This document shows positions 17,823 through 26,179 of a stretch of DNA of 64,000 nucleotides, in pieces; within the stretch, counting starts at the first letter, position 1; every line of letters begins with the position of its first letter. A model generated the notes under the pieces. The model was not told the origin of the DNA and ran no database searches. It saw only the letters and a program-made list of their open reading frames with translations. Both the position numbers and the translations under genes were made by a program. The stretch is from Pelagadaptatus sp034112445. GTDB lineage: Bacteria > Pseudomonadota > Gammaproteobacteria > Pseudomonadales > Cellvibrionaceae. The stretch is from the NCBI GenBank assembly GCA_034112445.1, contig JAWUVI010000007.1:61342-125341 (forward strand). Reading direction: 5' to 3'.

Positions 17823-17886
17823 AATAACCTCAAACGTAAAACAAACTTATAAAACCATTGAAAACAATTTCAATATTAGAATGTAT

Positions 17887-19191
17887 TTAACCCAATGCCT
17901 CAACACGAATATTCACAACTTGCCCAACTACACTGTCTTCTTTTTCAATCGCCTCAATCGCCGCCATCAATTGTTTTTCTTGGGCACGATTGGTCAGCAT
18001 GATAATTGATGCCGACGACTCTTCACCTTCAGGCTCACGTTGCACAACTGCTTCTATGCTGATGCCTCTATCACTCATGATTTGAGCAATAGTTGATAAA
18101 ACACCGGGGCGATCCTCTGCGGTTATTCGTAAATAATACGCTGTAGTAATGTCACTGATGGGTAGAATTGGAAAATCCTGCAATGACTCTGGAGCAAAAC
18201 CTAAATGCGCTTGGTTTGGCGTACAACCAGAACCGATAGCACGAGCCAAATCAACCACGTCAGCAATCACTGATGAAGCTGTGGGCTCAGCACCCGCACC
18301 TGCACCATAATAAAGAGTTGGACCAACAGCATCACCCTTAACCAAAACCGCATTCATAACGCCATCTACATTAGCAATTAAGCGTTTCTCAGGTATTAAC
18401 GTTGGGTGTACCCGCAGCTCAACACCGGCTTCAGTTTTACGCGCAATCCCTAAATGCTTGATGCGATACCCCAACTCATTAGCGTAGCTCACATCTTGAG
18501 GCTCAATTTTACTGATACCTTCGGTAAATATTTTGTCGAACTGAAGTGGCATGCCAAAAGCAATCGAGGCCAAGATAACTAATTTATGGGCCGCATCAAT
18601 GCCTTCAACATCAAATGTCGGATCCGCTTCTGCATAGCCTAAATCTTGCGCTTCTTGTAAAACATCGGCAAAAGCGCGTTTCTTATCGCGCATCTCTGTA
18701 AGAATAAAATTACCGGTACCGTTAATGATACCCGCTAGCCATTCAATCTTATTAGCTGATAAGCCTTCACGCAGCGCCTTAATAATAGGAATACCACCTG
18801 CCACAGCAGCTTCGTAAGCGATTCGAACGCCATTAGCCTCGGCCTTGGCAAATAACTCATTACCAAATTCTGCAATCAATGCTTTGTTGGCGGTAACCAC
18901 GTGCTTTTTATTTTCTATGGCCACTTCAACCAAGTCTTTCGCGACGGTAGTACCGCCTATCAACTCCACAACCACATCTACATCAGGGTTGCGAGCCACG
19001 TCAAAGATATCTCGACTGAGGTTAAAACCGGTGGTATCACACGCTGGATTATCACGGCGAGCGCCAACCTGCTCGATAACAATTTCAGCACCAGCTCTGG
19101 CATTAATTTCAGCACTATTACGTTGAATTACATTGAATGTACCGCTACCCACAGTACCTAATCCACAAATACCAATTCTTACCGGTTTCAA
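17887..19191 (-). CDS. hom: homoserine dehydrogenase with ACT domain
   Basis: NAD(P)-dependent enzyme reducing aspartate semialdehyde to homoserine, the branch point for threonine and methionine. 434 residues. The N-terminal Rossmann motif is GICGLGTVGSGTFNVI, the catalytic region contains ANKALIAEFG and GIINGTGNFILTEM, and a C-terminal ACT domain (about residues 350-430) gives feedback control by threonine. The start is TTG (19189-19191), supported by GGGGAA six bases upstream. It is followed by thrC and preceded by dsbC, with a terminator hairpin between dsbC and hom. Confidence 0.95.
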   Translation of the reverse strand: MKPVRIGICGLGTVGSGTFNVIQRNSAEINARAGAEIVIEQVGARRDNPACDTTGFNLSRDIFDVARNPDVDVVVELIGGTTVAKDLVEVAIENKKHVVTANKALIAEFGNELFAKAEANGVRIAYEAAVAGGIPIIKALREGLSANKIEWLAGIINGTGNFILTEMRDKKRAFADVLQEAQDLGYAEADPTFDVEGIDAAHKLVILASIAFGMPLQFDKIFTEGISKIEPQDVSYANELGYRIKHLGIARKTEAGVELRVHPTLIPEKRLIANVDGVMNAVLVKGDAVGPTLYYGAGAGAEPTASSVIADVVDLARAIGSGCTPNQAHLGFAPESLQDFPILPISDITTAYYLRITAEDRPGVLSTIAQIMSDRGISIEAVVQREPEGEESSASIIMLTNRAQEKQLMAAIEAIEKEDSVVGQVVNIRVEALG

Positions 19192-19224
19192 GCTATGTTC
19201 CCCTACAATTTATACGTATTTATT

Positions 19225-19250
19225 ACAAAAAATAAGCCGCTGAAAGCGGC
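19225..19250 (-). terminator. Rho-independent terminator after dsbC
   Basis: On the minus strand GCCGCT-ttc-AGCGGC is followed by TTATTTTTT. It lies between the dsbC stop and the hom start, separating the two transcripts. Confidence 0.8.
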
Positions 19251-19307
19251 CAAAACAAGGGGGCTTACCTTACTGACACGTCCCACTACTGTCAATTAGA
19301 ACAAGGC

Positions 19308-20114
19308 CTAATAAAGCCCCAAAGCCTGCCCTAAAGCCTTGGCTGGTATATATCCAGGCTGAAAAGTTCCGTCAGCAAAAACAATGGCCGGCGTTCCCGT
19401 CACACCAATGCTACCGCCCAATTCATATTGCTCAATGACGGGGTGATCAGTACACGTTGGCGCTCTAATAGAACCGCCTCTTTTCAACTCGGTTAAGGTT
19501 TTCTGGGAATCATCTGCACACCACGCTTGAACCATTCTTTTATAGGTTTCTGATTTATCGCCACCCACCTGAGCACTTAGCATCGCGCCAGACTTAGCTA
19601 TAGATAAGTTTTGAGGATTACCTAATACCCGTGGGAAGGCTAGGTAACGAACCTCAATACCTAACTCATTAATATCGGCGATTTCATTGTGTAGTTTTCG
19701 GCAATAGCCACAATCAATATCCGTAAACACGTACACGTGAGCTTTCTTATCACCTTTAGCTGGAAAAATAATTTGATTCTCTGTAGCAACAGCATCTAAT
19801 AAAGCTTTGCGTCTAGGCTGCATTGCCTTTTCGTGCAAATTAACTGGTCCACTAGCCGTTATCCCATATAAGGTTCCAGCAAAGACGAATTTACTGTCAT
19901 GACTAACGTATAATAATGGATTGCGAGGTGCTTCAACTTGGTAAAAGCCAGGAACAGGACTATTTGAAACAAGCCCTTCACGTAAGCCAACGGACTGTAA
20001 TATTTTTGCGCGCACCTGAGCCGTAATTTCCGCATCTTGGTTGGCAGCCGCCTGAACAAGCCCCACACCAAAACCAATCAACAAGACCACACTTAACCGT
20101 AAAAAATTAGACAT
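19308..20114 (-). CDS. dsbC: periplasmic disulfide isomerase DsbC
   Basis: Exported thiol-disulfide isomerase of 268 residues that repairs wrong disulfides and is kept reduced by DsbD. A signal peptide (residues 1-22, ending VQA-AAN) is followed by the dimerisation domain and a thioredoxin-like domain with active site DCGYC (about residues 135-139) and the cis-proline loop VTGTPAIV. A second Cys pair (WCADD, PTCTDH) matches the structural disulfide of the family. A 14-bp tandem repeat lies just upstream of the gene. xerD precedes it on the same strand. Confidence 0.93.
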   Translation of the reverse strand: MSNFLRLSVVLLIGFGVGLVQAAANQDAEITAQVRAKILQSVGLREGLVSNSPVPGFYQVEAPRNPLLYVSHDSKFVFAGTLYGITASGPVNLHEKAMQPRRKALLDAVATENQIIFPAKGDKKAHVYVFTDIDCGYCRKLHNEIADINELGIEVRYLAFPRVLGNPQNLSIAKSGAMLSAQVGGDKSETYKRMVQAWCADDSQKTLTELKRGGSIRAPTCTDHPVIEQYELGGSIGVTGTPAIVFADGTFQPGYIPAKALGQALGLY

Positions 20115-20133
20115 ACAACCCTCATCAAAAACT

Positions 20134-20175
20134 ACAAATTTAAAAACACAAATTTAAAAACACAAATTGAAAACC
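20134..20175. repeat. tandem repeat, 14-bp unit, three copies
   Basis: Units acaaatttaaaaac (twice, identical) and acaaattgaaaacc at 20134-20147, 20148-20161 and 20162-20175, in the gap between xerD and dsbC, about 20 bp upstream of the dsbC start codon. Confidence 0.9.
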
Positions 20176-20305
20176 AAGAGACTCTACCACAAGACTTTAT
20201 GCTTTATTACAAACACAAGCCTGTCTTACGATATTCGAGCGTTAAAAACGGCAGAGGTTCACTTATTAAAAAATGCTCTCGTTCAGGCTCTAAACATTTA
20301 CCGAA

Positions 20306-21238
20306 TCAACCCCGAGGATGATGTTCAGCATGCAATGATTTCATTCGCGCTTTTGCAACATGCGTGTAGATTTGAGTGGTCGACAAATCACTGTGCCCCA
20401 ACAAAAGTTGAACAACCCGCAAATCTGCACCGTGATTAATAAGATGAGTAGCAAACGCATGCCTTAATGTATGCGGCGACAACGGTTTTTCAATTCCAGC
20501 CACAAAAGCCCAATGCTTTATTCGATGCCAAAATGTTTGGCGCGTCATCTGCTGGCCTCGCATACTTGGAAACAGCACATCAGAAGGCGCTTTTAATAAC
20601 ATAGGCCGTGACTCCTTAACATAGCGAACCAACCAATTCGCTGCCACATCCCCCATGGGTACTAACCTCTCTTTACTGCCTTTCCCCATGACTCGTACCA
20701 CGCCTTGCCGCAGATTCACCTGATTTAAAGTTAGACCAACCAACTCACTGACCCTTAGACCACAAGCGTAGAGGACCTCAAACATAGTCCTGTCTCTTAA
20801 CCCAATGGCATCATCAACATTCGGAGCTTGCAATAACTTTTCAACATCACTCTCTGTTAATGACTTAGGAATTGGTTTGGCTTGCTTTGGGTTTTCGATT
20901 AACGCAACCGGATCTATTTGAATGAGGCCTTCGCGAATATGGTAAGCGTAGAACCCTCGGCAACAAGATAAAAATCTCGCCGTAGACCTTGCTGATAATT
21001 TTTTCTTATAGCGCTCCGCTAAATAACCTTGCAAATTTCCCGATGAGACAAGCAATAAACTGGTGAGGTGGGCATCAATCGTTTGATCATAAATCCACTG
21101 AGCGAATGACATTAAATCTTGGCGGTAAGATGATAAGGTACTTTGACTAAGACCTTTTTCTAACCACAAAGCATCCAAATACACATCTATACGATGCAAA
21201 TCCTCTGGGTAAATTAACTTCTTGTGCGTATCGCTCAT
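20306..21238 (-). CDS. xerD: tyrosine recombinase XerD
   Basis: Site-specific recombinase that, with XerC, resolves chromosome dimers at dif during cell division under FtsK control. 310 residues. The N-terminal SAM-like domain includes LSQSTLSSYRQDL, and the catalytic domain has the Arg of ACGLRVSELVGL, the Lys region GKGSKERLVP, HTLRHAFATHL, the LLGHSDLSTTQIY segment, and the nucleophile Tyr in TQIYTHV. Its chromosomal place (rplS-xerD-dsbC-hom) and sequence indicate the housekeeping recombinase, not an integron or phage integrase. Confidence 0.93.
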   Translation of the reverse strand: MSDTHKKLIYPEDLHRIDVYLDALWLEKGLSQSTLSSYRQDLMSFAQWIYDQTIDAHLTSLLLVSSGNLQGYLAERYKKKLSARSTARFLSCCRGFYAYHIREGLIQIDPVALIENPKQAKPIPKSLTESDVEKLLQAPNVDDAIGLRDRTMFEVLYACGLRVSELVGLTLNQVNLRQGVVRVMGKGSKERLVPMGDVAANWLVRYVKESRPMLLKAPSDVLFPSMRGQQMTRQTFWHRIKHWAFVAGIEKPLSPHTLRHAFATHLINHGADLRVVQLLLGHSDLSTTQIYTHVAKARMKSLHAEHHPRG

Positions 21239-21260
21239 TCCATTACTTCAAATTTAAAAT

Positions 21261-21288
21261 AAAAAAAATCCCCGCCTAAGCGAGGATT
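21261..21288 (-). terminator. Rho-independent terminator after rplS
   Basis: On the minus strand AATCCTCGC-ttag-GCGGGGATT (one mismatch) is followed by a run of T, placed 40 bp beyond the rplS stop and before xerD. It ends the rpsP-rimM-trmD-rplS operon. Confidence 0.85.
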
Positions 21289-21327
21289 TTATAATCAATT
21301 TAGCTCTGTAAGCCAAACAAAAAACCC

Positions 21328-21678
21328 TTAACCGAGCTTTTCTTTGATTCGAGCTGCTCTACCCGTCAATTCGCGCAAGTAGTACAACTTAGATTGACGC
21401 ACATCACCACGACGCTTAACCGTAACACTAGCAACTATTGGGCTATGTGTTTGGAAAGTACGCTCAACGCCAATGCCGTGAGAAATTTTACGCACGGTAA
21501 ATGCTGAGTTCAAACCACGGTTACGTATAGCAATAACAACACCTTCAAAGGCCTGTAAACGCTCACGTGTACCTTCTTTTACTTTTACCTGAACAACAAC
21601 AGTGTCGCCTGGAGAAAATTCTGGAAGATCACTTCTTTTTTGTTCGTTATCTAATTCTAATATAATTTTATTGGTCAT
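21328..21678 (-). CDS. rplS: 50S ribosomal protein L19
   Basis: Large-subunit protein at the 30S-50S interface, 116 residues, the normal length. Typical segments are DLPEFSPGDTVVVQVKVKEG, RLQAFEGVVIAIRNRGLNS and the C-terminal KLYYLRELTGRAARIKEKL. AGGATC lies seven bases before the ATG. It is the last gene of the rpsP operon; the preceding gap of about 120 bp to trmD is unusually long for this operon and contains inverted repeats. Confidence 0.97.
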   Translation of the reverse strand: MTNKIILELDNEQKRSDLPEFSPGDTVVVQVKVKEGTRERLQAFEGVVIAIRNRGLNSAFTVRKISHGIGVERTFQTHSPIVASVTVKRRGDVRQSKLYYLRELTGRAARIKEKLG

Positions 21679-21738
21679 CTGTCTGATCCTAAAAAGTCAG
21701 TGTTATAGCTTCACAGCTAATCGAGGGAACGATAATAG

Positions 21739-21788
21739 ACTTACGACCACGCTGTGTTAATCACACCGCATATAAGCCAACCGTAAGT
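21739..21788 (-). promoter_or_regulatory. possible structured leader of rplS
   Basis: The gap between trmD and rplS contains the outer inverted repeat acttacg/cgtaagt (21739-21745 and 21782-21788) enclosing a small tgtg/caca hairpin (21753-21756 and 21762-21765). In the mRNA this could fold as a long interrupted stem about 60 nt upstream of the rplS start. An autoregulatory L19 leader is possible but unproven. Confidence 0.3.
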
Positions 21789-21800
21789 TCCCCAGTTAAA

Positions 21801-22574
21801 TCAATCGCCTGCTGATTGCTCAAACGATATTTTATAATCTGCCAGCAATTGTTGTTGCTCAGCGGATAATTCTTTCTTAGCAAGAAGGTCTGGACGCCTC
21901 TGCCAAGTTCTTCCCAGCGCCTGCTGTAAACGCCAGCGCCTTATATGTTCGTGGTTCCCCGACAGTAATACCGCTGGAACCTGCTTACCTGAGCAATCTT
22001 CAGGTCTTGTGTAGTGCGGACAATCCAACAACCCATCGGTAAAAGAGTCTTGCTCTGCTGATTGCGAGTGTCCCAATGCGCCAGGCAATAGCCGAGTCAC
22101 TGAGTCAATCAACACCATGGCCGCTAGCTCACCACCACTCAATACATAATCACCAATTGAACATTCAACATCGACTTCAAGCTCTATCAAGCGCTCATCA
22201 ATGCCTTCGTAACGTCCGGCAACTAACACTAAATTACCTTGTTCTGACATGGTCGTGACGCCAGCTTGCGTCAAAGTTTTGCCTTGCGGAGAAAGATAAA
22301 CAACGGTGCAACCTGTGTTGCCGCCATCGTTATCTCTACTAGCCCACACTTTAGCTGCCTGTATGGCATCACGTAAAGGCTGAATCATCATCAACATCCC
22401 TGGGCCGCCGCCATAGGGTCTGTCATCAACCGTCTGGTGACGATCTTGGGTAAAATCTCTCGGGCTCCACATTTGCAGCGCAACAATATTCTGCTTTATG
22501 GCCCGACTGGTAATTCCGTAATCACTGATCGCTTGAAACATTTCGGGAAATAATGTGACAACGGCTATGCGCAC
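21801..22574 (-). CDS. trmD: tRNA (guanine-37-N1)-methyltransferase
   Basis: SPOUT-class methyltransferase that makes m1G37 in tRNAs reading CNN codons and prevents frameshifting. 257 residues. Seen: N-terminal MRIAVVTLFPEMFQAI, GGGPGMLMMIQPL, and the trefoil-knot SAM site ECSIGDYVLSGGELAAM, then the substrate-binding QDSFTDGLLDCPHYTRP. The start is GTG (22572-22574) with an AAGGGAG site upstream. It is in the rpsP-rimM-trmD-rplS operon. Confidence 0.97.
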   Translation of the reverse strand: MRIAVVTLFPEMFQAISDYGITSRAIKQNIVALQMWSPRDFTQDRHQTVDDRPYGGGPGMLMMIQPLRDAIQAAKVWASRDNDGGNTGCTVVYLSPQGKTLTQAGVTTMSEQGNLVLVAGRYEGIDERLIELEVDVECSIGDYVLSGGELAAMVLIDSVTRLLPGALGHSQSAEQDSFTDGLLDCPHYTRPEDCSGKQVPAVLLSGNHEHIRRWRLQQALGRTWQRRPDLLAKKELSAEQQQLLADYKISFEQSAGD

Positions 22575-22620
22575 TGCCTTACTCCCTTCTTATTTCAATT
22601 CAAAACAGCTTATTGCCGCT

Positions 22621-23178
22621 TTAAAAATCAGGATCCCAATCAACCGTAATGGTTTGACTGTTTAGATCTACGCTTTTAACGTATTGATCTGGCACATAAG
22701 GTACTAAACGCTCAGATTGATCAATACTGTCTGCATCGCCCTTAACCACCAGCACATCATTAGCGCCTGTTTCAAGAATATGCGATACACGGCCAAGTAT
22801 AGTTTCTTGGCCCGCATAAATAGAAATCACTTTTAAATCTTGAAGCTGGTACCAATAATAGTCACCGGCTTCTAAGTCAGGTATTTGATCTCGCTCAACG
22901 GCGATATCAATTTGACATAACTCTCGAGCGGCATCACGATCATCTATTCCTTTGATGTGCACAACCATATTCTGGCCATGAGGTTTAAAATCTTCGATTT
23001 CAACCTGCTTCACACCGTGGCGTGTTTTTAACCACCAGGGGGAATAATGACAAATGTTATCCATCGGCTGAGTTGCTGAGTGAACTTTCACCCAACCTTT
23101 AACTCCGAACACCGTGGTAATACGCCCAACATTAATTAAGTTAGAACGCTTTTGTGATTCACCGTCTGAAGCTGTAAT
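22621..23178 (-). CDS. rimM: ribosome maturation factor RimM, apparent ATT start
   Basis: 30S maturation factor that binds S19 and helps 3' domain assembly. Seen: VGRITTVFGVKGWVKVHSAT, DRDAARELCQIDIAVER, the PRC-barrel YYWYQLQDLKVIS, ETGANDVLVVKG, and the ending ITVDWDPDF. The first ATG/GTG/TTG in frame is the GTG at 23112, but starting there would remove the conserved first strand NLINVGRITT. The frame stays open upstream, and an ATT at 23176-23178 overlaps the rpsP stop by one base (TAATT), which would give MTASDGESQKRSNLINVGRI, a normal RimM N-terminus of 185 residues in total. A second ATT is at the Ile of NLINVG. The start is inferred; the gene identity is secure. Confidence 0.85.
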   Translation of the reverse strand: MTASDGESQKRSNLINVGRITTVFGVKGWVKVHSATQPMDNICHYSPWWLKTRHGVKQVEIEDFKPHGQNMVVHIKGIDDRDAARELCQIDIAVERDQIPDLEAGDYYWYQLQDLKVISIYAGQETILGRVSHILETGANDVLVVKGDADSIDQSERLVPYVPDQYVKSVDLNSQTITVDWDPDF

Positions 23179-23423
23179 TAAGCTGCTGCCTGATCTTTAA
23201 GTAATTTTGCAACGCGATCAGAACACTGTGCGCCTTTGCTTACCCAGTAATCGATACGTGCATTATCAATACGCAAACTTTCTTCATCGCCACGAGCAAC
23301 AGGGTTAAAAAAACCAACACGCTCAAGAAAACGGCCATTACGAGCACTACGGCTGTCAGTTACTGTCAAGTGATAAAATGGACGCTTTTTTGAACCGCCA
23401 CGAGATAAACGAATGCTTACCAT
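23178..23423 (-). CDS. rpsP: 30S ribosomal protein S16
   Basis: Small-subunit assembly protein, 81 residues. The start is the ATG at 23423 (MVSIRLSRGGSKKRPFYHLT), the universal N-terminus; the reading frame extends further upstream without conservation. An AGGAAG site precedes it. Characteristic segments are VTDSRSARNGRFLERVGFFN and a C-terminal Lys/Ala-rich tail. It is the first gene of the rpsP-rimM-trmD-rplS operon, and its stop appears to overlap the rimM start. Confidence 0.97.
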   Translation of the reverse strand: MVSIRLSRGGSKKRPFYHLTVTDSRSARNGRFLERVGFFNPVARGDEESLRIDNARIDYWVSKGAQCSDRVAKLLKDQAAA

Positions 23424-23615
23424 CTGTATGTACTTCCTGATTTGTCTAAAATTTAGAGTAATGCCACAAAGCAATACCCGGAAATTGTCCTGTTCACCCC
23501 TGCAAATGGAATACAGGCTAATGAAAGGCGCGACATTCTAATAGAATATCGCCCTGATGTCTAACAGAAGCTGGCCATATAGCTAAAAGAATACGCAGAC
23601 CAGAAAAAGAAATGT

Positions 23616-25019
23616 TTATTTAAATCCTGGGGGTAAACCGCCGCCGGGCATCCCACCAGGAGGCATTCCGCCACCGCCACCCATCATGCCGCCCATGCCA
23701 CGCATCATTTTGGCCATACCGTCGCCTTTCATTTTTTTCATCATCTTAGCCATTTGCTTATGCTGTTTTAATAGACGATTCAAATCCTGAACTTGAGTAC
23801 CAGAGCCCATGGTGATGCGGCGTTTACGCGAGCCGTTAAGAATATCTGGATTTTTTCTTTCGGCGAGAGTCATAGAGTCAATAATAACTTCCATAACTTT
23901 AAATTGGCTTGTCATATTAGCCTGCTCAGCCATTTGTGCCACATTACCCATACCGGGTAACTTTTCTAGCATAGAAGCCATGCCACCCATATTTTGCATT
24001 TGCTGTAACTGATCACGGAGATCATCCAGATTAAAGCGTTGACCTTTAGTAACTTTCTTAACCAGCTTTTCAGCTTTTTTCTTATCTATATTGCGCTCAG
24101 CGTCTTCAATTAGGCTTAGCAAATCGCCCATACCAAGAATCCGAGACGCTAACCGATCAGGATAAAAAGGCTCTAGGGCATCTGTTTTTTCGCCCACCCC
24201 CATAAACTTAATCGGCTTACCGGTAATCTTGCGCACCGACAAAGCGGCACCACCTCGTGCGTCACCATCGGTTTTGGTTAAGATAACGCCAGTTAAAGGC
24301 AAAGCCTCATCAAAGGCTTTAGCCGTGTTAACCGCATCCTGACCAATCATTGAGTCGATTACGAATAAGGTTTCAATAGGGTTAACGGCAGCGTGTAAGC
24401 TTTTAATTTCTACCATTAACTCTTCGTCTATATGCAACCGCCCAGCGGTATCGACAATAACGACATCCGCATGCTTGCGCCGTGCATGGTCTATAGCCGC
24501 CACAGCAATATCAACGGGCTTTTGCTCTGCAGTAGATGGGAAAAAATCAGCTTCAACTTCCTCAGCTAATGTTTCTAGCTGCTTAATGGCTGCCGGTCGA
24601 TAAACATCAACGGAAACCACCACGACTTTCTTTTTTTCTCGCTCTTTAAGAAAGCGCGCCAACTTAGCCACAGATGTAGTTTTACCTGCACCCTGCAAGC
24701 CGGCCATCAATATAACCGCTGGTGGCTGCGCTGCAAGATTGAGGCTTTCATTCACCTCACCCATAACCGCAACCAATTCACTTTCGACGATTTTTATAAA
24801 CTGCTGACCAGGATTTAAAGCTTTAGAAACCTCAGTACCAATGGCACGTTTACGCACCTGCTCAATAAAATCTTTAACCACCGGCAAGGCGACATCCGCT
24901 TCTAATAACGCCTTACGTACATCGCGAAGTGCATCTTTTATATTGTTTTCGTTGAGGCGGGCTTTACCCGTGACCTTTTTGAGGCTACGAGTCAACCGAT
25001 CTTGTAGATTGTCAAACAT
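23616..25019 (-). CDS. ffh: signal recognition particle protein Ffh
   Basis: SRP54 GTPase that binds 4.5S RNA and signal peptides of nascent membrane proteins and docks to FtsY. 467 residues. The N domain is followed by the G domain with G1 GLQGAGKTTSVAKLA, DVYRPAAIKQL, G3 DTAGRLHIDEEL, G4 TKTDGDARGG and a closing GVGEKTDALEPF, then the Met-rich M domain (SRKRRITMGSGTQVQDLNRL) and a Gly/Met/Pro-rich tail. Its position beside rpsP and a divergent CcsA-like gene is the usual gammaproteobacterial order. Confidence 0.97.
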   Translation of the reverse strand: MFDNLQDRLTRSLKKVTGKARLNENNIKDALRDVRKALLEADVALPVVKDFIEQVRKRAIGTEVSKALNPGQQFIKIVESELVAVMGEVNESLNLAAQPPAVILMAGLQGAGKTTSVAKLARFLKEREKKKVVVVSVDVYRPAAIKQLETLAEEVEADFFPSTAEQKPVDIAVAAIDHARRKHADVVIVDTAGRLHIDEELMVEIKSLHAAVNPIETLFVIDSMIGQDAVNTAKAFDEALPLTGVILTKTDGDARGGAALSVRKITGKPIKFMGVGEKTDALEPFYPDRLASRILGMGDLLSLIEDAERNIDKKKAEKLVKKVTKGQRFNLDDLRDQLQQMQNMGGMASMLEKLPGMGNVAQMAEQANMTSQFKVMEVIIDSMTLAERKNPDILNGSRKRRITMGSGTQVQDLNRLLKQHKQMAKMMKKMKGDGMAKMMRGMGGMMGGGGGMPPGGMPGGGLPPGFK

Positions 25020-25241
25020 GGCTATTGGCTACTTAACAGTGAATTTTAAAGGCGGTCAGTATAGCTAATTTTCATGGTATGGAGAACACTTAAACCTCAG
25101 CAAACTTTCATATTCACTCAAATAGTCTTATGTATTTCACAGCTTTTAACTACTATTTAGCTTACAGCTATGACAAACTTCACACCTTAAATAAAATTGA
25201 TACAAGCCATTCTAGCCAACACATTCAGCCAGATTTTTACT

Positions 25242-26078
25242 ATGCAAAATACGCTTGCTTTGATTACAACCGCCCCATCGACGACAGCCTCATTAGCTAG
25301 CACCATCGCGGCCATTGTTTTTTATCTGGCCGGCAGCCTTTATCTTGCATCCCAAATTCGTAAACAAGAAATTATTTACAACTCATGGTTAGTTGCATTA
25401 ATCATACTCCCTATTGGCATGCACCTTATCAGTGTGCAGCAAACTTTATTTTCAGGTGCAGGCTTTCAATTAGACCTAGTAAATTCAGCGTCATTAATAC
25501 TTTTGGTTGTAAATCTTTTAGTATTGATCAGCGGCCTCAAAAAGCCTCTGCACACATTATTTATTTTCCTATTTCCAGTATCAGCCTTACTTCTAGCCAT
25601 CAGCTTGGGTAGCGAAACACATCACAATAACAGCGCCATTGACAATAAAATATTGACCCATGTCTTACTATCTATTTTAGCTTACAGCTTATTGATTATC
25701 GCTACATTGCAAGCCGTAGTATTGGCCTATCAGAACCATCAAATTAAGCACAAACACCCCAATGGCTTAATCCGGTTATTACCACCTCTTCAAACCATGG
25801 AAGCACTGCTGTTTGAATTATTATGGTGCGGTGAAATATTACTTACCATCGCCATCATCACAGGCTTTATTTTTCTAGACGATTTATTCGCTCAACACCT
25901 CGTTCACAAGACGGTATTCACTCTACTGGCATGGTGTATTTACGCCATATTACTATGGGGAAGGCACGCTAAAGGATGGCGCGGCAACACAGCTCTGCGC
26001 TGGACACTTGGAGGATTCTGCTTACTTATGCTGGCTTATTTTGGCAGCAAATTTGTATTGGAAGTATTGCTGCAATAA
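25242..26078 (+). CDS. CcsA/YpjD-like inner membrane protein (cytochrome c assembly family)
   Basis: Polytopic membrane protein (about 278 residues, eight hydrophobic segments) of the CcmC/CcsA-related YpjD family usually found beside ffh and corB in gammaproteobacteria. The C-terminal region carries WCGEILLTIAIITGFIFLDD and a later WCIYAILLWGRHAKGWRGN resembling the WWD-like haem-handling region, but the classic tryptophan motif is not complete, so a haem role is uncertain. An in-frame TTG exists at 25197; the ATG at 25242 gives the more usual N-terminus. It precedes the CorB-like gene by about 100 bp on the same strand. Confidence 0.8.
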   Translation: MQNTLALITTAPSTTASLASTIAAIVFYLAGSLYLASQIRKQEIIYNSWLVALIILPIGMHLISVQQTLFSGAGFQLDLVNSASLILLVVNLLVLISGLKKPLHTLFIFLFPVSALLLAISLGSETHHNNSAIDNKILTHVLLSILAYSLLIIATLQAVVLAYQNHQIKHKHPNGLIRLLPPLQTMEALLFELLWCGEILLTIAIITGFIFLDDLFAQHLVHKTVFTLLAWCIYAILLWGRHAKGWRGNTALRWTLGGFCLLMLAYFGSKFVLEVLLQ

Positions 26079-26179
26079 TAAGTTGCTTCAGGCCAACCCC
26101 ATAGCATCCAATATCTATTGCACCCCCAATAAAACTAAGTCAATATGGCCACTCTTTCAGGCACTACAGGCTTCCTTCG

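Noticed and set aside
20167..20439. 90-residue plus-strand open frame upstream and antisense to xerD
   Set aside because: Overlaps the xerD 3' end and has no conserved features; the unique part is short and AT-rich.
23100..23180. Frameshift at the start of rimM
   Set aside because: The frame is continuous from before the rpsP stop through the conserved N-terminus, so no indel is needed; only the start codon is unusual.
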